Source of the DNA: Papio anubis
Lineage: Eukaryota > Chordata > Mammalia > Primates > Cercopithecidae
NCBI RefSeq assembly: GCF_008728515.1
Contig: NC_044985.1
Span: forward strand, 631,510-695,509
DNA: 64,000 nt
Reading direction: 5' to 3'
Shown: piece by piece, positions 11,820-23,146 of the stretch
Position numbering within the stretch: the first letter of the stretch is position 1
How the letters are laid out: each line of letters starts with the position of its first letter
Notes under the pieces: generated by a model
What the model saw: the letters and a program-made list of their open reading frames with translations, nothing else
What the model was told of the DNA's origin: nothing
Database searches by the model: none
Translations under genes and position numbers: made by a program

Positions 11820-12703
11820 TAGTTGAATTACCCCAACAATGATGGGAAAATGTCAAAACACACAGGAGCTAACTGACAGAGCTCCAATGGACAAAGCTGG
11901 AGAAAACTGAGAACAAAAATAAGTAAGAGAGTATTGAATTATGACTCAAAGTATAAACTAAATATCTATGTGTCCATTATGATATAAACAAATAATTGAC
12001 AAATAAACAAATGGGAGACAATGGACAGCTCTTCCACGCAGGAGAATCCACCCTCAAAGAGGTGGAAGGTAACTCCCAGCCCTGTACATGTGGGCTATGT
12101 GTTGTGACTTCCTTCCAAAGAGTACTCTGTGGAAAAGGAGAGCAAAGGATACCTTTACAGTGGGGAAACCTGACAGAAGCTGCTGTGTCCAGGTGTTCTA
12201 GGTCAACACCAACAGTGGTTAGTAAAGCTGATAGTGTACACCCTTGATATCACATGATGAGAATGGTACTTTTCCTCTGTGATCTTTCTCTGCAAAACCT
12301 ATAACCCCGGTTTAATCATGAGAAAAATGGCAGATAAATCCCAACTGAGGGATGCTCAACAAAATACCTGATCAGTACTCCTTACAACTCGCAGGGTCAT
12401 CAAAAACAAGGAAAGACTGCGAAACTGTCGCAGCCAAGTGGTGCCTAAGAAGACATGACGACAAAATGTAATGTAGGGTCCTGGGACAGAAAAAGGACAT
12501 GCAGGGACAACCGAGGATATATGAATACAGAGTGCATTTTAGTTAATACCTAACTGTATTCACTCGTTAATTGTGCAAAATGTACTATACTACTATAAGA
12601 TACTAATTATAGGAAAAACTGGGTGTGAGGTGTGTGGGAACTCTGTACTGTCTTTGAAGCCTTTCTGTAAATATAAAACTACTCTAAAATGGAAAGTTCA
12701 TTA
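11820..12703 (+). mobile_element. L1M 3' UTR
   Basis: Plus-strand 3' UTR of an ancient L1. The text atcatgagaaaaatggcaga (12317), catgacgacaaaatgtaatg (12454) and aaactactctaaaatggaaa (12676) fits the common L1MB/L1MC 3' terminal block. Its A-rich end served as the insertion site of the next L1. Confidence 0.75.
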
Positions 12704-12716
12704 AAAACTAAAAAAC

Positions 12717-13963
12717 GGGAGGGGCCAAGGTGGCCAAATAGGAACAGCTCCAGTCTGCAGCTCCCAGCAAGACCAACACAGAAGGCGGGTGATTTCTGCA
12801 TTTCCAGCTGAGGTACCCAGTTCATCTCACTGGGACTGGTTAGACAGTGGGTGCAGCCCACGAAGGGTGAGCAGAAGAAGGGTGGGGCGCTGCTCCACCC
12901 AGGAAGTACAAGGAGCCAGAGGACCTCCCTCCCGCAGCCAAGGGAAGTGGTGAGGGACTGTGCTACCCGCCTCGGGTACTGCGTGTTTCCCACAGAGTTT
13001 TGCAATATGCAGATCAGGAGACTCCCTTATGAGTCTACACCAGCAGGGCCCCGGGTTTCAAGCACAAAACTGGGCGCCTGTTTGGGCAGGTACTGAGCTA
13101 GCTGCAGGAGTTTTTTCATACTCCAGCAGTGCCTGGAACTCCAGCAAGACAGAAGAACCGTCGACTCCCCTGGAAAGGGGGCTGAAGCCAGGAAACAAAG
13201 CAGTCTCCCCCAGGGGGCCCCACTCCCACAGAATCTAGAAAGCTAAGAACCACTGGCTTGAAATTCTCACGGCCAGCACAGCAGTCTGGAGGCAACCTAG
13301 GACGATTGAGCTTGGTGCGGGGAGGGGCATCCACTATTACTGAAGCTTTAGTAGGTGGTTTTCTTCTGACAGTGCTAAGGAGACTGGGAGGTTTGGACTG
13401 GGTAGAATTCACCACAGCACGGCAAAGCGGCTGTGACCAGACTGCTTCTCTAGATTCCTCCTCACTGCACAGGACATCTCTGCAGGAAATGCAGCAGCTC
13501 CAGTCAGGGGCTTACAGATACAACTCTCATCTCCCCGACACAGAGCACCTTCGGGGAGCGGGGTTGTGGTTGCATCTTCAGCGGACTTAATCTTTCCTGC
13601 TTGCCAGCTCTGAAGACAGTGGTGGATCCTGACAAGCAGGATTCTCCCAGCACAGCGCACCAGCTCTCCTAAGGGACTAGACCTGCCTCCACAAGTGGGT
13701 CCCTGACCCTTTTGACTCCTGACTGGGAGAGACCTCCCAACAGGGGCTGACAGACACCTCATACAGGAGAGCTCCGGCTGGCACCAGGCTGGTGCCCCTC
13801 TGGGACAAAGCTTCCGGAGGGAGGAGCAGGTAGCAATCTTTGCTGTTCTGTAGCCTCCATTGGTGAAACCCAGGTGAACAGGGTCTGGAGTGGACCTCCA
13901 GCAAACTGCAGTAGACCTGCAGTAGAGGGATCTGAGTGTTAGAAGAAAAACAAACAGAAAGCA
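12717..13963 (+). promoter_or_regulatory. L1 5' UTR
   Basis: About 1.25 kb of L1 5' UTR, including the start that in active L1s binds YY1. A reverse-complement YY1-like core, aaggtggccaa, is at 12726-12736. It is degraded, and current promoter activity cannot be judged. On the antisense strand the same region overlaps the position of the known L1 antisense promoter. Confidence 0.75.
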
Positions 13964-15148
13964 ATGACAACAACATCAACAAAAAAGACGCCTCCCACCC
14001 CCAATACTCCATCCAAAGGTCATCAGCCTCAAAGATCAAAGGTAGATGAATCCATGAAAATGAGGGAAAACCAGCACAAAAACACTGGAAATTCCAAAAA
14101 CCAGTATAACTTTTCTTCTCCAAATGATCGCAAAATCTCTCCAGCAAGAGCGCAAAACTGGACAGAGAATGAGATTGACGAATTGATAGAGGTAGGCTTC
14201 AGAAGGTGGGTAATAAACTCTTCTGAGCTGAAGGAGCATGTTCTAACCCAATACAAGGAAGTTAAGAACCTTGATAAAAGGTTACACGAACTGCTAAGTA
14301 GAATAACCAGGTTAGAGAGGAACATAAATGACCTGATGGAGCTGAAAAACACATCATGAGAACTTTGTGAAGCATACACAAGTATCAATAGCTGAATTGA
14401 TCAGGCAGAAGAAAGGATATTAGAGACTGAAGACCACCTTGCTGAAATAAGGCATGCAGACAAGATGAGAGGAAAAAGAGTGAAAATTAATGAACAAAGC
14501 TTCCAAGAAATATGAGACTATGTGAAAAGATATGGGAATATGGGACTATGTGTATTGATAGGGGTACCTGAAAGTGACAGGGAGACTTGAACAAAGTTGG
14601 AAAACACACTTCAGGATGCTTTCCAGAACTTCCTCAACCTAGCAAGACAAGCCAACATTCAAATTCAGGAAACACACAGAACACCACTAAGATACTCCAT
14701 GAGAAGATCAACCCCAAGACACATAATCGTCAGATTCTTCAAGGCTGTAATGAAGGAAAAAATGTTAAGGACAGACAGAGAGAAAGGTCAGGTCACCTAC
14801 AAAGGGAAGCCCATCAGACTAACAGTGGATCTCTCAGCAGAAACCTTACAAGCCAGAAGAAAGTGGGGGCCAATATTCAACATTCTTAAAGAAAAGAATT
14901 TGCAACCCGGAATTTCATATTCAGTCAAACTAAGTTTCATAAGTGAGGGAGAAATAAAATCCTTTACAGACAAGCAAATGCTGAGGGATTTTGTCACCAC
15001 CAGGCTTGCATTGCAAGAGCTCCTGAAGGAAGCACTAAACATGGAAAGGAAAAACCAGTACCAGTCAACTGCAAAAATATACCAAAATATAAAGACCAAT
15101 GACACTATGAACAAACTGCAGGAAATACAGCAGCTTCAGTCAAACTAA
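13964..15148 (+). pseudogene. L1 ORF1 pseudogene with four in-frame TGA stops
   Basis: L1 ORF1p is an RNA-binding chaperone (coiled coil, RRM, C-terminal domain) that packages L1 RNA. Here one continuous frame of 395 codons including the terminator runs from the ATG at 13964 to the stop ending at 15148, without a net frameshift. It is interrupted by TGA at 14357, 14393, 14513 and 14588. The first 131 residues cover the N-terminal region. From 14597 the RRM and C-terminal parts are readable (RHIIVRFFKA, REKGQVTYKGKPIRL, LSAETLQARRKWG). With these stops no functional protein is expected. Confidence 0.88.
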
Positions 15149-15175
15149 TGTGCAAAATAACCAGCTAGCATCATG

Positions 15176-16215
15176 ATGACAGGTTCAAATTCACACATAA
15201 CAATATTAACCTTAAATATAAATGAGCTAAATGCCCCAATTAAAAGACACAGACTGGCAAATTGGATAGAGTTAAAACTCGTCAGTGTGCTGTATTCAGG
15301 AGACCCATCTCATGTGCAAAGACACACATAGGCTCAAAATAAAGAGATGGCGGAAAATTTACCAAGCAAATAGAAAGCACAAAAAAGCAGGGGTTGGAAT
15401 CCTAGTCTCTGATAAAACAAACTTTAACCCAACAAAGAATAAAAAAACAAAAAAGACAAAGAGGTGCATTACGTAATAGTAAAGGGAACAACCCAACAAG
15501 AAGAGCTAACTATCCTAAATATATATATGCACCCAATACAGGAGCATCCAGATTCATAAAACAAGTTCTAAGAGACCTACAAAGAGACATACACTCCCAC
15601 ACAATAATAGTAGAAGACTTTAACACCCCACTGTCAATATTAGACTGATCAATGAGACAGAAAATCAACAAGGATATTCAGAACTTGAACTCAGCTCTGG
15701 AGCAAGTGGACCTAATAGACATCTACAGAACTCTCCACCCCAAATCAACAGAATATGCATTCTTCTCATTGCCACATGGCACTTATTCTAAAATTGACCA
15801 CATAATTGGAAGTAAAACACTCCTCAGCAAATGCTAAAGAACTGAAATCATAACAAACAGTCTCTCAGATCACAGTACAATCAAATTAGAACTCAGGATT
15901 AAGAAACTAACTCAAAACTGCACAAGTACTTGGAAATTGAACACCCTGCTCCTGAATGACTCCCGGGTAAATAACAAAATTAAGGCGGAAATCAGGAAGT
16001 TCTTTGAAACCAATGAAAACAAACGGACAAGGTACCAGAATCTGTGGACCACAGCTAAAGCGGTGTTAAGAGGGACATTTATAGCACTAAATGCCCACAT
16101 CAGAAAGCTGAAAAGATCTCAAATTGGCACCTTAACATCACAATTAAAAGAACTAGGGGAGCGAGAGCAAACAAATTCAACAGCTAACAGAAGACAAGAA
16201 ATAACTAAGAAACTG
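15176..16215 (+). pseudogene. L1 ORF2 endonuclease fragment
   Basis: ORF2p is the L1 endonuclease and reverse transcriptase. The start codon lies at 15176 (ATGACAGGTTC). The AP-endonuclease-like region is recognisable by CCIQETHL at about 15288 and by ISGS-free downstream text such as LNSALEQVDLIDIYRTLHP (15680-15740). Several frameshifts and stops split it. After about 16215 the frame jumps to the extreme ORF2 C-terminus (LTQEQKTKHRMFSLISGS, ending at 16293). The catalytic RT domain is absent. Confidence 0.85.
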
Positions 16216-16527
16216 CAGGCCACCATCCTCAGCAAACTAACACAGGAACAGAAAACCAAACACCGCATGTTCTCACTCATAAGTGGGAGTTGAACAATGA
16301 GAACACCTGGACACAGAGAGGGGAACAACACACACTGGGGCCTGATGGGGGGTCGGAGGCAAGGGGAGGGATAACATTAGGACAAATACCTAATGCATGC
16401 AGGACTTAAAACCTAGATGACGGGTTGATAGGTGCAGCAAATCACCATGGCACATGTATACCTATGTAACAAACCTGCACAATCTGCACATATATCCTGG
16501 AAATTAAAGTAAAAACAAAACAAAACA

Positions 16528-16551
16528 AAACACACACACACACACACACAA
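16528..16551. repeat. (CA)n microsatellite in L1 tail
   Basis: About 11 CA units follow (CAAAA)n in the L1 3' tail, a common outcome of poly(A) tail evolution. Confidence 0.9.
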
Positions 16552-16570
16552 AACCCCAAAACTAAAAAAC

Positions 16571-16949
16571 AAACAAAAACAAAAAGGAAAAAATGGCAAT
16601 AAAGGAAGAAAAAACCAGTGATTGCACTGTGTGATTTTCTTCAGCTCCCAGGTCACATCAATGAGTGTGTGATGTGTTCTGAGTATGAACCACAGAACAA
16701 TTCTGCTGGGCCTTCTCCCTTTAGTCATGCCAAAGAAGTCACGTTGGAATCATGGCTCATAGACCTATCGGCCTGGTTTCCTCTAATAACATGTGGGAGA
16801 TAGGGGATGCGATAAAGGTGGTGGGTGTGGCAAGGAACAATGAGAAGTAATGTCCTGCTAAACTAAATTCTGATTTTTAATCAAGAATTATTTTGGTAAA
16901 CTCAGATAGTAGGACTCTTGGAAGAGATCAACAAAGTATTTTAAAAATT
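16571..16949. other. Non-repetitive interval
   Basis: Short spacer between the L1 and an Alu. I see no gene, repeat family or RNA in it. Confidence 0.5.
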
Positions 16950-16958
16950 GGAAGTTTT

Positions 16959-17256
16959 GGCCGGGCGCAGTGGCTCATGCCTGTAATCCCAGCACTTTGG
17001 GAGGCCGAGGCAGGTGGATCATGAGGTCAGGGGTTCAAGACCAGCCTGGCCAAGATGGTGAAACCCTGTCTCCACTAAAAATACAAAAAAATTAGCCAGG
17101 CGTTGTGGCACGCGCCTGTAATCCCAGCTACTCTGGAGGCTGAGGCAGAGAATTGCTTAAACCTGGAGGGGCGGAGGTTGCAGTGAGCCGAGATCGTGCC
17201 ACTGCACTCCAGCCTGGGCGACAGAGCAAGACTCCATCTCAAAAAAAAAAAAAAAG
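16959..17256 (+). mobile_element. AluS-class element
   Basis: Full-length Alu starting ggccgggcgcagtggctcat and ending in poly(A). It is flanked by ggaagtttt at 16950-16958 and 17257-17265. Box A and box B sequences of the internal Pol III promoter are recognisable. Confidence 0.96.
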
Positions 17257-17265
17257 GGAAGTTTT

Positions 17266-18310
17266 GAATATACTTCGATCATTTACTCCATCACTGAAAA
17301 ACTGTCAACACTTCCAAATATACACATATTTATTTTTTATAAATATGAATGCATGCACCAATATTCTTAGTTAACATCCTAAGCCACACTGTATGTTTAA
17401 AAAGTTTGTCACCCTCAAAAATGGACATAATTTATGTATCATGTTGTCTTTATGACAATTTCTAACTTGAGCTGCTTCATGCCAGGTGTGATTAATTTGC
17501 TGTAGTTTTCACTAATTATTTGGTATGATTTGGTTGACAGATTCTGTACTTGGAGTATAAAAAATGTCAGCTCTGAAAATAAGGTATGGCATAATTGGCC
17601 TTGCATGTCACTATTTTAAACTGCGATAAAGTTTCTTGCAGGAATCGTTATAAAATTCATGTCCATTTTGGGGGGCACTAGTTTACCTAAAACTTGTAAA
17701 CACATGTGATTGGACACAGTCTGCAATACTTGGCAATGCACGGAGCGCTCATGAGCAAGTGGGTCCCAGGGGCGGCCCCTTCACACGAGCCTCCCTGCCT
17801 TCAGGTTCCTCATGTGGGCTGACAACAAAGCAGCCCAGGACCACTTCAGGGGCTTAACATAAGCAAAGCATTAAGGGGGCTACTGCCTCTGGCTCCTCCC
17901 AAGTAGCTGGGATTATAGGCAAGGGCCACCATGCCTTACTCATTTGTATTATAAACCAGAGTTTAATAGAACTACAACCAGCTTAGAAAAACTCAAAGCT
18001 ATACGTAAACCAAAACCAGAATGCCGCATGGTGTGGACAAAGGGCAGCATTTCTGACCCCTTGGCTCAGCTGACCCCCAAATAAAAACCAATAAAGAGGA
18101 CAAATCAAGAAAATAATGTATCAACTAGGATAGGATTATTGTTATCAGAAAGGACAACCAGCCATACGGTAGGAAGGAAAAAGGTGCATTGTTTTGTCTG
18201 TAATTTAAAGCAGACCTTTCTAACCTGGTAGACATTCTGATCCACCCCTCAAGTCCTGCTAGTTTGACCCATGAATCATCAGACCTTGCCATTGTCAACC
18301 CACAGTCCTC
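17266..18310. other. Mostly non-repetitive interval with Alu scrap
   Basis: No gene recognised. At about 17893-17937 there is a short antisense Alu remnant (caagtagctgggattatagg, then gccaccatgcc). The remainder shows nothing I can assign. Confidence 0.5.
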
Positions 18311-18330
18311 TTTAATTTAATTTAATTTAA

Positions 18331-18606
18331 TTTTTTTTTTTTGAGACGGAGTCTCACTCTGTCGCCAGGCTGGAGTGCAGTGGCACCATCTCAGCTCACT
18401 GCAACCTCCACCTCCAGGGTTCAAGCAATTCTCCTGCCTCAGCCTCCCAAGTAGCTGGGACTACAGGCACATGCTGCCACGCCCAGCTAATTTTTGTGTT
18501 TTAATAGAGACGGGGTTTCACCACGTTGCCCAGGCTGGTCTCGAACTCCTGAGCTCAGGTGATCTACCCGCTTCACCCTCCTGAAGTGCTGGGATTATGG
18601 GTGTGA
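18331..18606 (-). mobile_element. Alu element, 5'-truncated
   Basis: Minus-strand Alu: poly(T), gagacggagtctcactctgt, down to gggattatgggtgtga, missing the last 25-30 bases of the Alu 5' end. It is flanked by TTTAA-repeat sequence at 18311-18330 and 18607-18628, which could be its target-site duplication. Confidence 0.93.
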
Positions 18607-18639
18607 TTAATTTAATTTAATTTAATTTTTAATTTTTAT

Positions 18640-18933
18640 TTTTTGAGATGGAATCTTGCTCTGTCACCCAGGATGGAATGCAATGGCATGATCTCTATCT
18701 TGGCTCACTGCAACTTCTGCCTCCTGGGTTCAAGCAATTCTCCTGCCTCAGCCTCCTGAGTAGCTTGGATTACAGGTGCGTGCCCCCACACCCGGCTAAT
18801 TTTTGTATTTTTAGTACAGATGGGGTTTCACGAACATCTTGATCAGGCTGGTTTGGAACTCCTGACCTTGTGATTTGCCCACCTCGGCTTCCCAAAGTGC
18901 TGGGATTACAGGTGTGAGCCACTGCACCCTGCC
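18640..18933 (-). mobile_element. Alu element
   Basis: A second minus-strand Alu in direct tandem with the previous one, separated by TTTAA/TTTTTA-type tail sequence. It runs from tttttgagatggaatcttgc to the 5' end at caccctgcc. Confidence 0.94.
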
Positions 18934-19002
18934 AATTAATTTTATTTTTAACAGAAAAGCCTGTTTTGGTTTTTACTGGAGGATCACATGGCCCATAGAC
19001 CT

Positions 19003-19079
19003 TTTTTAAAAAATAATTTTTTATTTTGAAATAATTATAAATTCACATGCAGTTGTAAGAAATTATTTAATAGAGTTCA
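19003..19079 (-). mobile_element. 3' end of the long L1M that resumes at 22036
   Basis: Antisense L1M 3' UTR (attttgaaataattataaat, agttgtaagaaattattt). The continuation (gaaataatacaaagatccca, ctttacccagtttgtccaat) is found at 22036 after a nested L1 insertion. Confidence 0.65.
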
Positions 19080-19565
19080 TGCCATCTTTTTTCAACTTGG
19101 ATTATTCTATTTATTATTCTTGCCTCATTGGTCTGGTTAGAACTTCTAGAATGATTCTAAATAGAAGTGGCAAAAGCAGGCATCTTTGTCTTATTCTTCA
19201 CCTAAGGGGAAAATGTTTTCAGTCTTTCATTGTGTTCTATGATACAAGTTGTGGGTTTTCATTATGGCCCTATCATTTTGAGGAAGTTTCTTTCTGTTTC
19301 TCCTATATTGAGTATGTGTTCCATTAAAAGATATTAACGTTTTTCATATGCTTTTTCTGCATCAACTGAGATAATCATGTAGTTTTTTCTTCATTAATTT
19401 TTATTGTTGAACCATCTTTCCATTCCAGGAACAAATCCTACTTGGTCCTGTTATGTAATCAATCCTTTTAATATGCTGAGTTTTGTCTGGTAGTATTTTG
19501 CTAGAGATTTTTGCATCTATATTCACAAGGGATAGTGATCTGTAGCTTTCTTGTAGTGTGTTATA
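19080..19565 (-). mobile_element. Inverted 5' segment of a twin-primed L1M
   Basis: Antisense ORF2 reverse transcriptase text. On the minus strand it reads SLVNIDAKISSKILPDKTQH (about 19510-19450), the RT region downstream of the FYEASIILIPK motif. It abuts, at 19565-19570, plus-strand ORF2 sequence that lies farther downstream in L1. That is the arrangement expected from 5' inversion during target-primed reverse transcription. Confidence 0.7.
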
Positions 19566-19915
19566 AGTAGAAATCCTTAAAGAATACACAGAAGATTGCT
19601 TGAATTAATAAATGAATTCAGCAAAGTTGCAGCATATAAAATCAACACATAAAAGCAAATTATATTTCTAAATACTTGCCATGAACAATCCCCCCCAAAA
19701 ATAATAATAATAAATTCCCTTTATAATAATATTCAAAAAGAACAAAATACTTGGGAATAAATTTAAGCAAGGAGGCAAAAGCCTTGTATATTGAAAACTA
19801 AAAAATATTGATGACAAAATAAATGGAAAGACATCCCATGTTGATACATCAGAAGACTTAATGTAATTAAGATGCCAATACTGCCCTAAGCAACCTATAA
19901 ATTCAATACAATCTC

Positions 19916-20231
19916 GGCCGGGCGTGGTGGCTCACGCCTGTAATCCCAGCACTTTGGGAGGCTGAGGTGGGAGGATTACGAGGTCAGGAGATCGAGACCT
20001 TCCTGGCTAACACGGTGAAACCCCATCTCTACTAAAAATACAAAAAATTAACCAGGCGTGGTGGCGGGCACCTGTTGTCCCAGCTACTCGGGAGGCTGAA
20101 GCAGGAGAATGGCGTGAACCTGGGAGGCGGAGCTTGCAGAGAGCCGAGATCAGGCTACTGCATTCCAGCCTGGGCGACAGAGCGAGACTGTCTGAAAAGC
20201 AACAACAACAACAACAACAACAACAACAACT
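19916..20231 (+). mobile_element. AluY element with (CAA)n tail
   Basis: Starts ggccgggcgtggtggctcac and ends in a (CAA)n tail at about 20199-20230. It is flanked by a perfect 15-bp target-site duplication, attcaatacaatctc, at 19901-19915 and 20232-20246. It inserted into the L1M ORF2. Confidence 0.97.
20199..20230. repeat. (CAA)n microsatellite
   Basis: About ten CAA units derived from the Alu tail. Confidence 0.9.
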
Positions 20232-21717
20232 ATTCAATACAATCTCTATCAAAATCTTAATGGCATTTTTTATGAAAATAGAAAAACCTATTTTAAAATA
20301 GGTTTTAAAGAATCTTAAGGGACCCTCAATAGCCAAAACAATCTTGTAAAATAATAAAGTTGAACTCATATTTTCTGATTTCAAAACACACTACAAAGCT
20401 ACAGTAATCAAAACAGTGGAGTACTGGCATAAAACAATGGAATAGAGTATAAAGCCCCAAATAAACCCTCCCATATGTGGTCATATAATTTTTGACAAAG
20501 GGTGTCAAGACCATTCAACATGAAAGGCCAGTGTTTTTAATGAATGGTACTGAAAAAAACTGGATTTCTACATGCAAAAGAATGAAACAGGACTCTATCT
20601 TATACCTTATTTACAAAAATTAACTAAAAATGGATTAAAGACCTAAACGGACAGGCAAAAACTATACAAAATTTAGAAGAAAACAAATGAAAATCTTCAT
20701 GTTGTTGGATTCTGCAATGATTTCTTAACAACTACCTACAGAATAGGGAAATAGCTACAAAGCATACGTCTAAAAGGGATTAATATCCAGAGTCTCTATA
20801 AAAGTCCAACAACTCAACGATCACTACCACCACAAAACAAACAATCCAACTGGAAAATGGGCAAAGGACTCAAATAGACATTTCTACAAGAAGATAAACA
20901 AATGACAATAAGTACATGAAAAATTATTCGGCATCACTAGTTATCACAGAAATGCAAATAAAAATCCCACTGAGGTAACACTTTATACTGATTCAGAGGG
21001 CTATTGTCAATAAATTGGAAAATAATGAGTACTGGCAAAAATATGGAGAAATTAGAGACCTCAAGCATTGTTGGTGGAGATGTAGAATGGTGTGGCTGCT
21101 TTTGAAAACAGTTCAGTCGTTCCTCAAAAGGCTGAACATAGAATTACCATGTGATCTAGCAATTCCACTCTTAGGTATATGCCCCCAAAGAATTGAAAAC
21201 AGAGACTCAAACACGTACTTGTATACCAGTGATCATAGTAGCATTGTGCACAATGGCCAAAAGGTGGAAACAATCCAGGTGTCTATCAACAGATGAATAA
21301 ATAAAATGTGGCATTACACACAAAAAAGGACTAAAATTCAGACAGATGCTATGACATGAAGCTTGAAAATGTTGTGCTAAGTGAAATAATTCAGAGATGA
21401 AAGTACAAATATTGAATAATTGCATTTATAGGAGATATCTAGAATAGGTACATTCAAGGAGACAGAAAGCAGAGTAAAGGCTACTAGAGGTTGGGTAAAG
21501 GGAAAACTGGATCCTACTTTATACCTGATTTAGGGTATAAAGGAGTTATTGCTTAATGGGTACAGAATTTCTGTTTGGGATGATGAGAAAGTTCTGGAAT
21601 TACATAGTGGTGATGGTTACATAACATTGTAATGCCACCAAATGTACACTTTAAATGGTTAAAATAGTACTTTTTATGTTATGTAAATTTCACCACAATT
21701 AAAACCATTAAAAGAGT

Positions 21718-22030
21718 TGACTGGGTGCGGTGGCTCACGCTTGTAATCCCAGAACTTTGGGAGGCCGAAGCAGGAGGATCACTAGGGCCCAGGAGTTGGA
21801 GATCAGCCTAGGCAACACGGTAAGACCCCATCTCTACCAAAAAAAAAAAAAAAAAAGGCCAGATGTGGTGGTGCTCGCCTGTAATTCCAGCTACTTGGGA
21901 GGCTGAAGCAGGGGCATTGCTTGAACCCAGTAGGCCAAGGCTGCAATGAGCTATGATCACACCACTGCCTTCCAGCCTGGGTGACAGAGTGAGATCCTGT
22001 ATCAAAAAATAAAATAAAATAAAAATAAAT
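21718..22030 (+). mobile_element. AluJ-class element
   Basis: Diverged full-length Alu (gactgggtgcggtggctcac, long middle A run at 21838-21857, taaaa-rich tail). It is located at the A-rich end of the preceding L1M, with a short possible duplication aaaagag on both sides. Left-arm text such as gcccaggagttggagatcag supports AluJ. Confidence 0.93.
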
Positions 22031-22338
22031 AAAAAGAGAAATAATACAAAGATCCCAGGTACGCTTTACCCAGTTTGTCCAATGATAACATCTTGCAAAG
22101 TTACAGCACAATATTATAGCCAGGAAAGTGGCATTGAGACAATACATCTTTCTTCTTCAGGTTCCACTAATTTTATTGCTTTCATTTTTTGTGTATTTGG
22201 GTATTTGGTTCTATAAAATTTATCACATGTGTAGATTCATGTATATATATACCTGTTCAGGTATATTTACTTCGCTGAAGTAAAGATAATAGGACAGTTC
22301 CACCACTCATCATCACAAGGATCCTGCGTTACACTTCT

Positions 22339-22636
22339 TTTTTTTTTTTTTTTTGAGATGGTGTCTTGCTCTATCTCTCAGGCTGGAATACAGTGGCATG
22401 ATCTAGGCTCACTTCAACCTCTGCCTCCTGGGTCCGAGCAATCCTTCTGCCTCAGCCTTCTGAGTAACTAGGATTGCAAGTGTGAGCCACCATGCGTGGC
22501 TAATTTTTATACTTTTAGCAGAGATGGAGTTTCACCATTTTGGCCAGGCTGGTCTCGAACTTCTGACCTCAAGTGATCTGCCTGCCCTGGCCTCCCAAAG
22601 TGCTGAGGTTACAGGCGTGAGCCACCACGCCCAGCC
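22339..22636 (-). mobile_element. Alu element
   Basis: Minus-strand Alu from a poly(T) run to cacgcccagcc. Possible diverged flanking duplication is tgcgttacacttct (22325-22338) and tgggttgcactctt (22637-22650). Confidence 0.94.
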
Positions 22637-22833
22637 TGGGTTGCACTCTTAAATAAGCACATTCATCATCCTTTCCTTTCTTCCACTTTTCTCTCCCTTG
22701 TTACTTACTCCTTCTCTCATCATCCATAATTCTTAGAAACCATCCGATCTTTTCTCAATATTTAATGTTTCATCCTTTCAAAAAATGTTATATACAGGAA
22801 ATAATACAATACGGAACCTTTTGAAATTGGCTT

Positions 22834-23146
22834 CCTTTATTTATTTATTTATTTATTTATTTTTTGAGATGGAGTCTTGGTCTCTCGCCCAGGCTAGAGC
22901 GCAAGGGCACGATCTCGGCTTACTGCAGCCTCCGCCTCCCGGGTTCAAGCGATTCTCCTGCCTCTGCCTTTTGAGTAGCTGGGGACTACAGGCGTACGCC
23001 ACCACACTCTGCTAATTTTTGTATTTTTAGTAGAGATGGGGTTTCACCATCTTGTTCAGGCTGGTCTCGAACTCTTGACCTCGTGCTCTGCCTTCCTTGT
23101 CCTCCCAAAAGTGCTGGGATTACAGGCTTGAGCCACCATGCCCAGC
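22834..23146 (-). mobile_element. Alu element with (TTTA)n tail
   Basis: Minus-strand Alu with a (TTTA)n tail at 22836-22862. It is flanked by a perfect 12-bp duplication, tgaaattggctt, at 22822-22833 and 23147-23158. It sits in the same L1M 3' UTR as the Alu 200 bases upstream. Confidence 0.96.

Larger units (their letters stand above)
12717..16557 (+). mobile_element. L1 with intact 5' end, ORF2 internally deleted
   Basis: This element begins exactly with the L1 5' UTR start (gggaggggccaaggtggccaa) and ends with an A/C-rich tail. It is flanked by a perfect 13-bp target-site duplication, aaaactaaaaaac, at 12704-12716 and 16558-16570. It is only 3.84 kb instead of about 6 kb. Near 16205-16220 early ORF2 text (agaagacaagaaataactaa) joins directly to the last codons of ORF2 (catcctcagcaaactaacac). 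The reverse transcriptase and nearly all downstream ORF2 are missing. ORF1 has premature stops. It resembles older L1PA or L1PB by eye. It is non-autonomous and dead. Confidence 0.93.
19570..21709 (+). mobile_element. L1M ORF2 C-terminal region and 3' UTR (sense part)
   Basis: Plus-strand L1M, interrupted by the Alu at 19916-20231. Recognisable items are the ORF2 thumb and C-terminal region (cttcctgatttc-like text near 20378, tggcataaaacaatggaata at 20426) and the common late ORF2 block (aggatgtggagaa-like at 21040, tggaaacaatccaggtgtct at 21264). The 3' UTR ends near ttaaaaccattaaaagag. Many stops are present. Confidence 0.85.
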
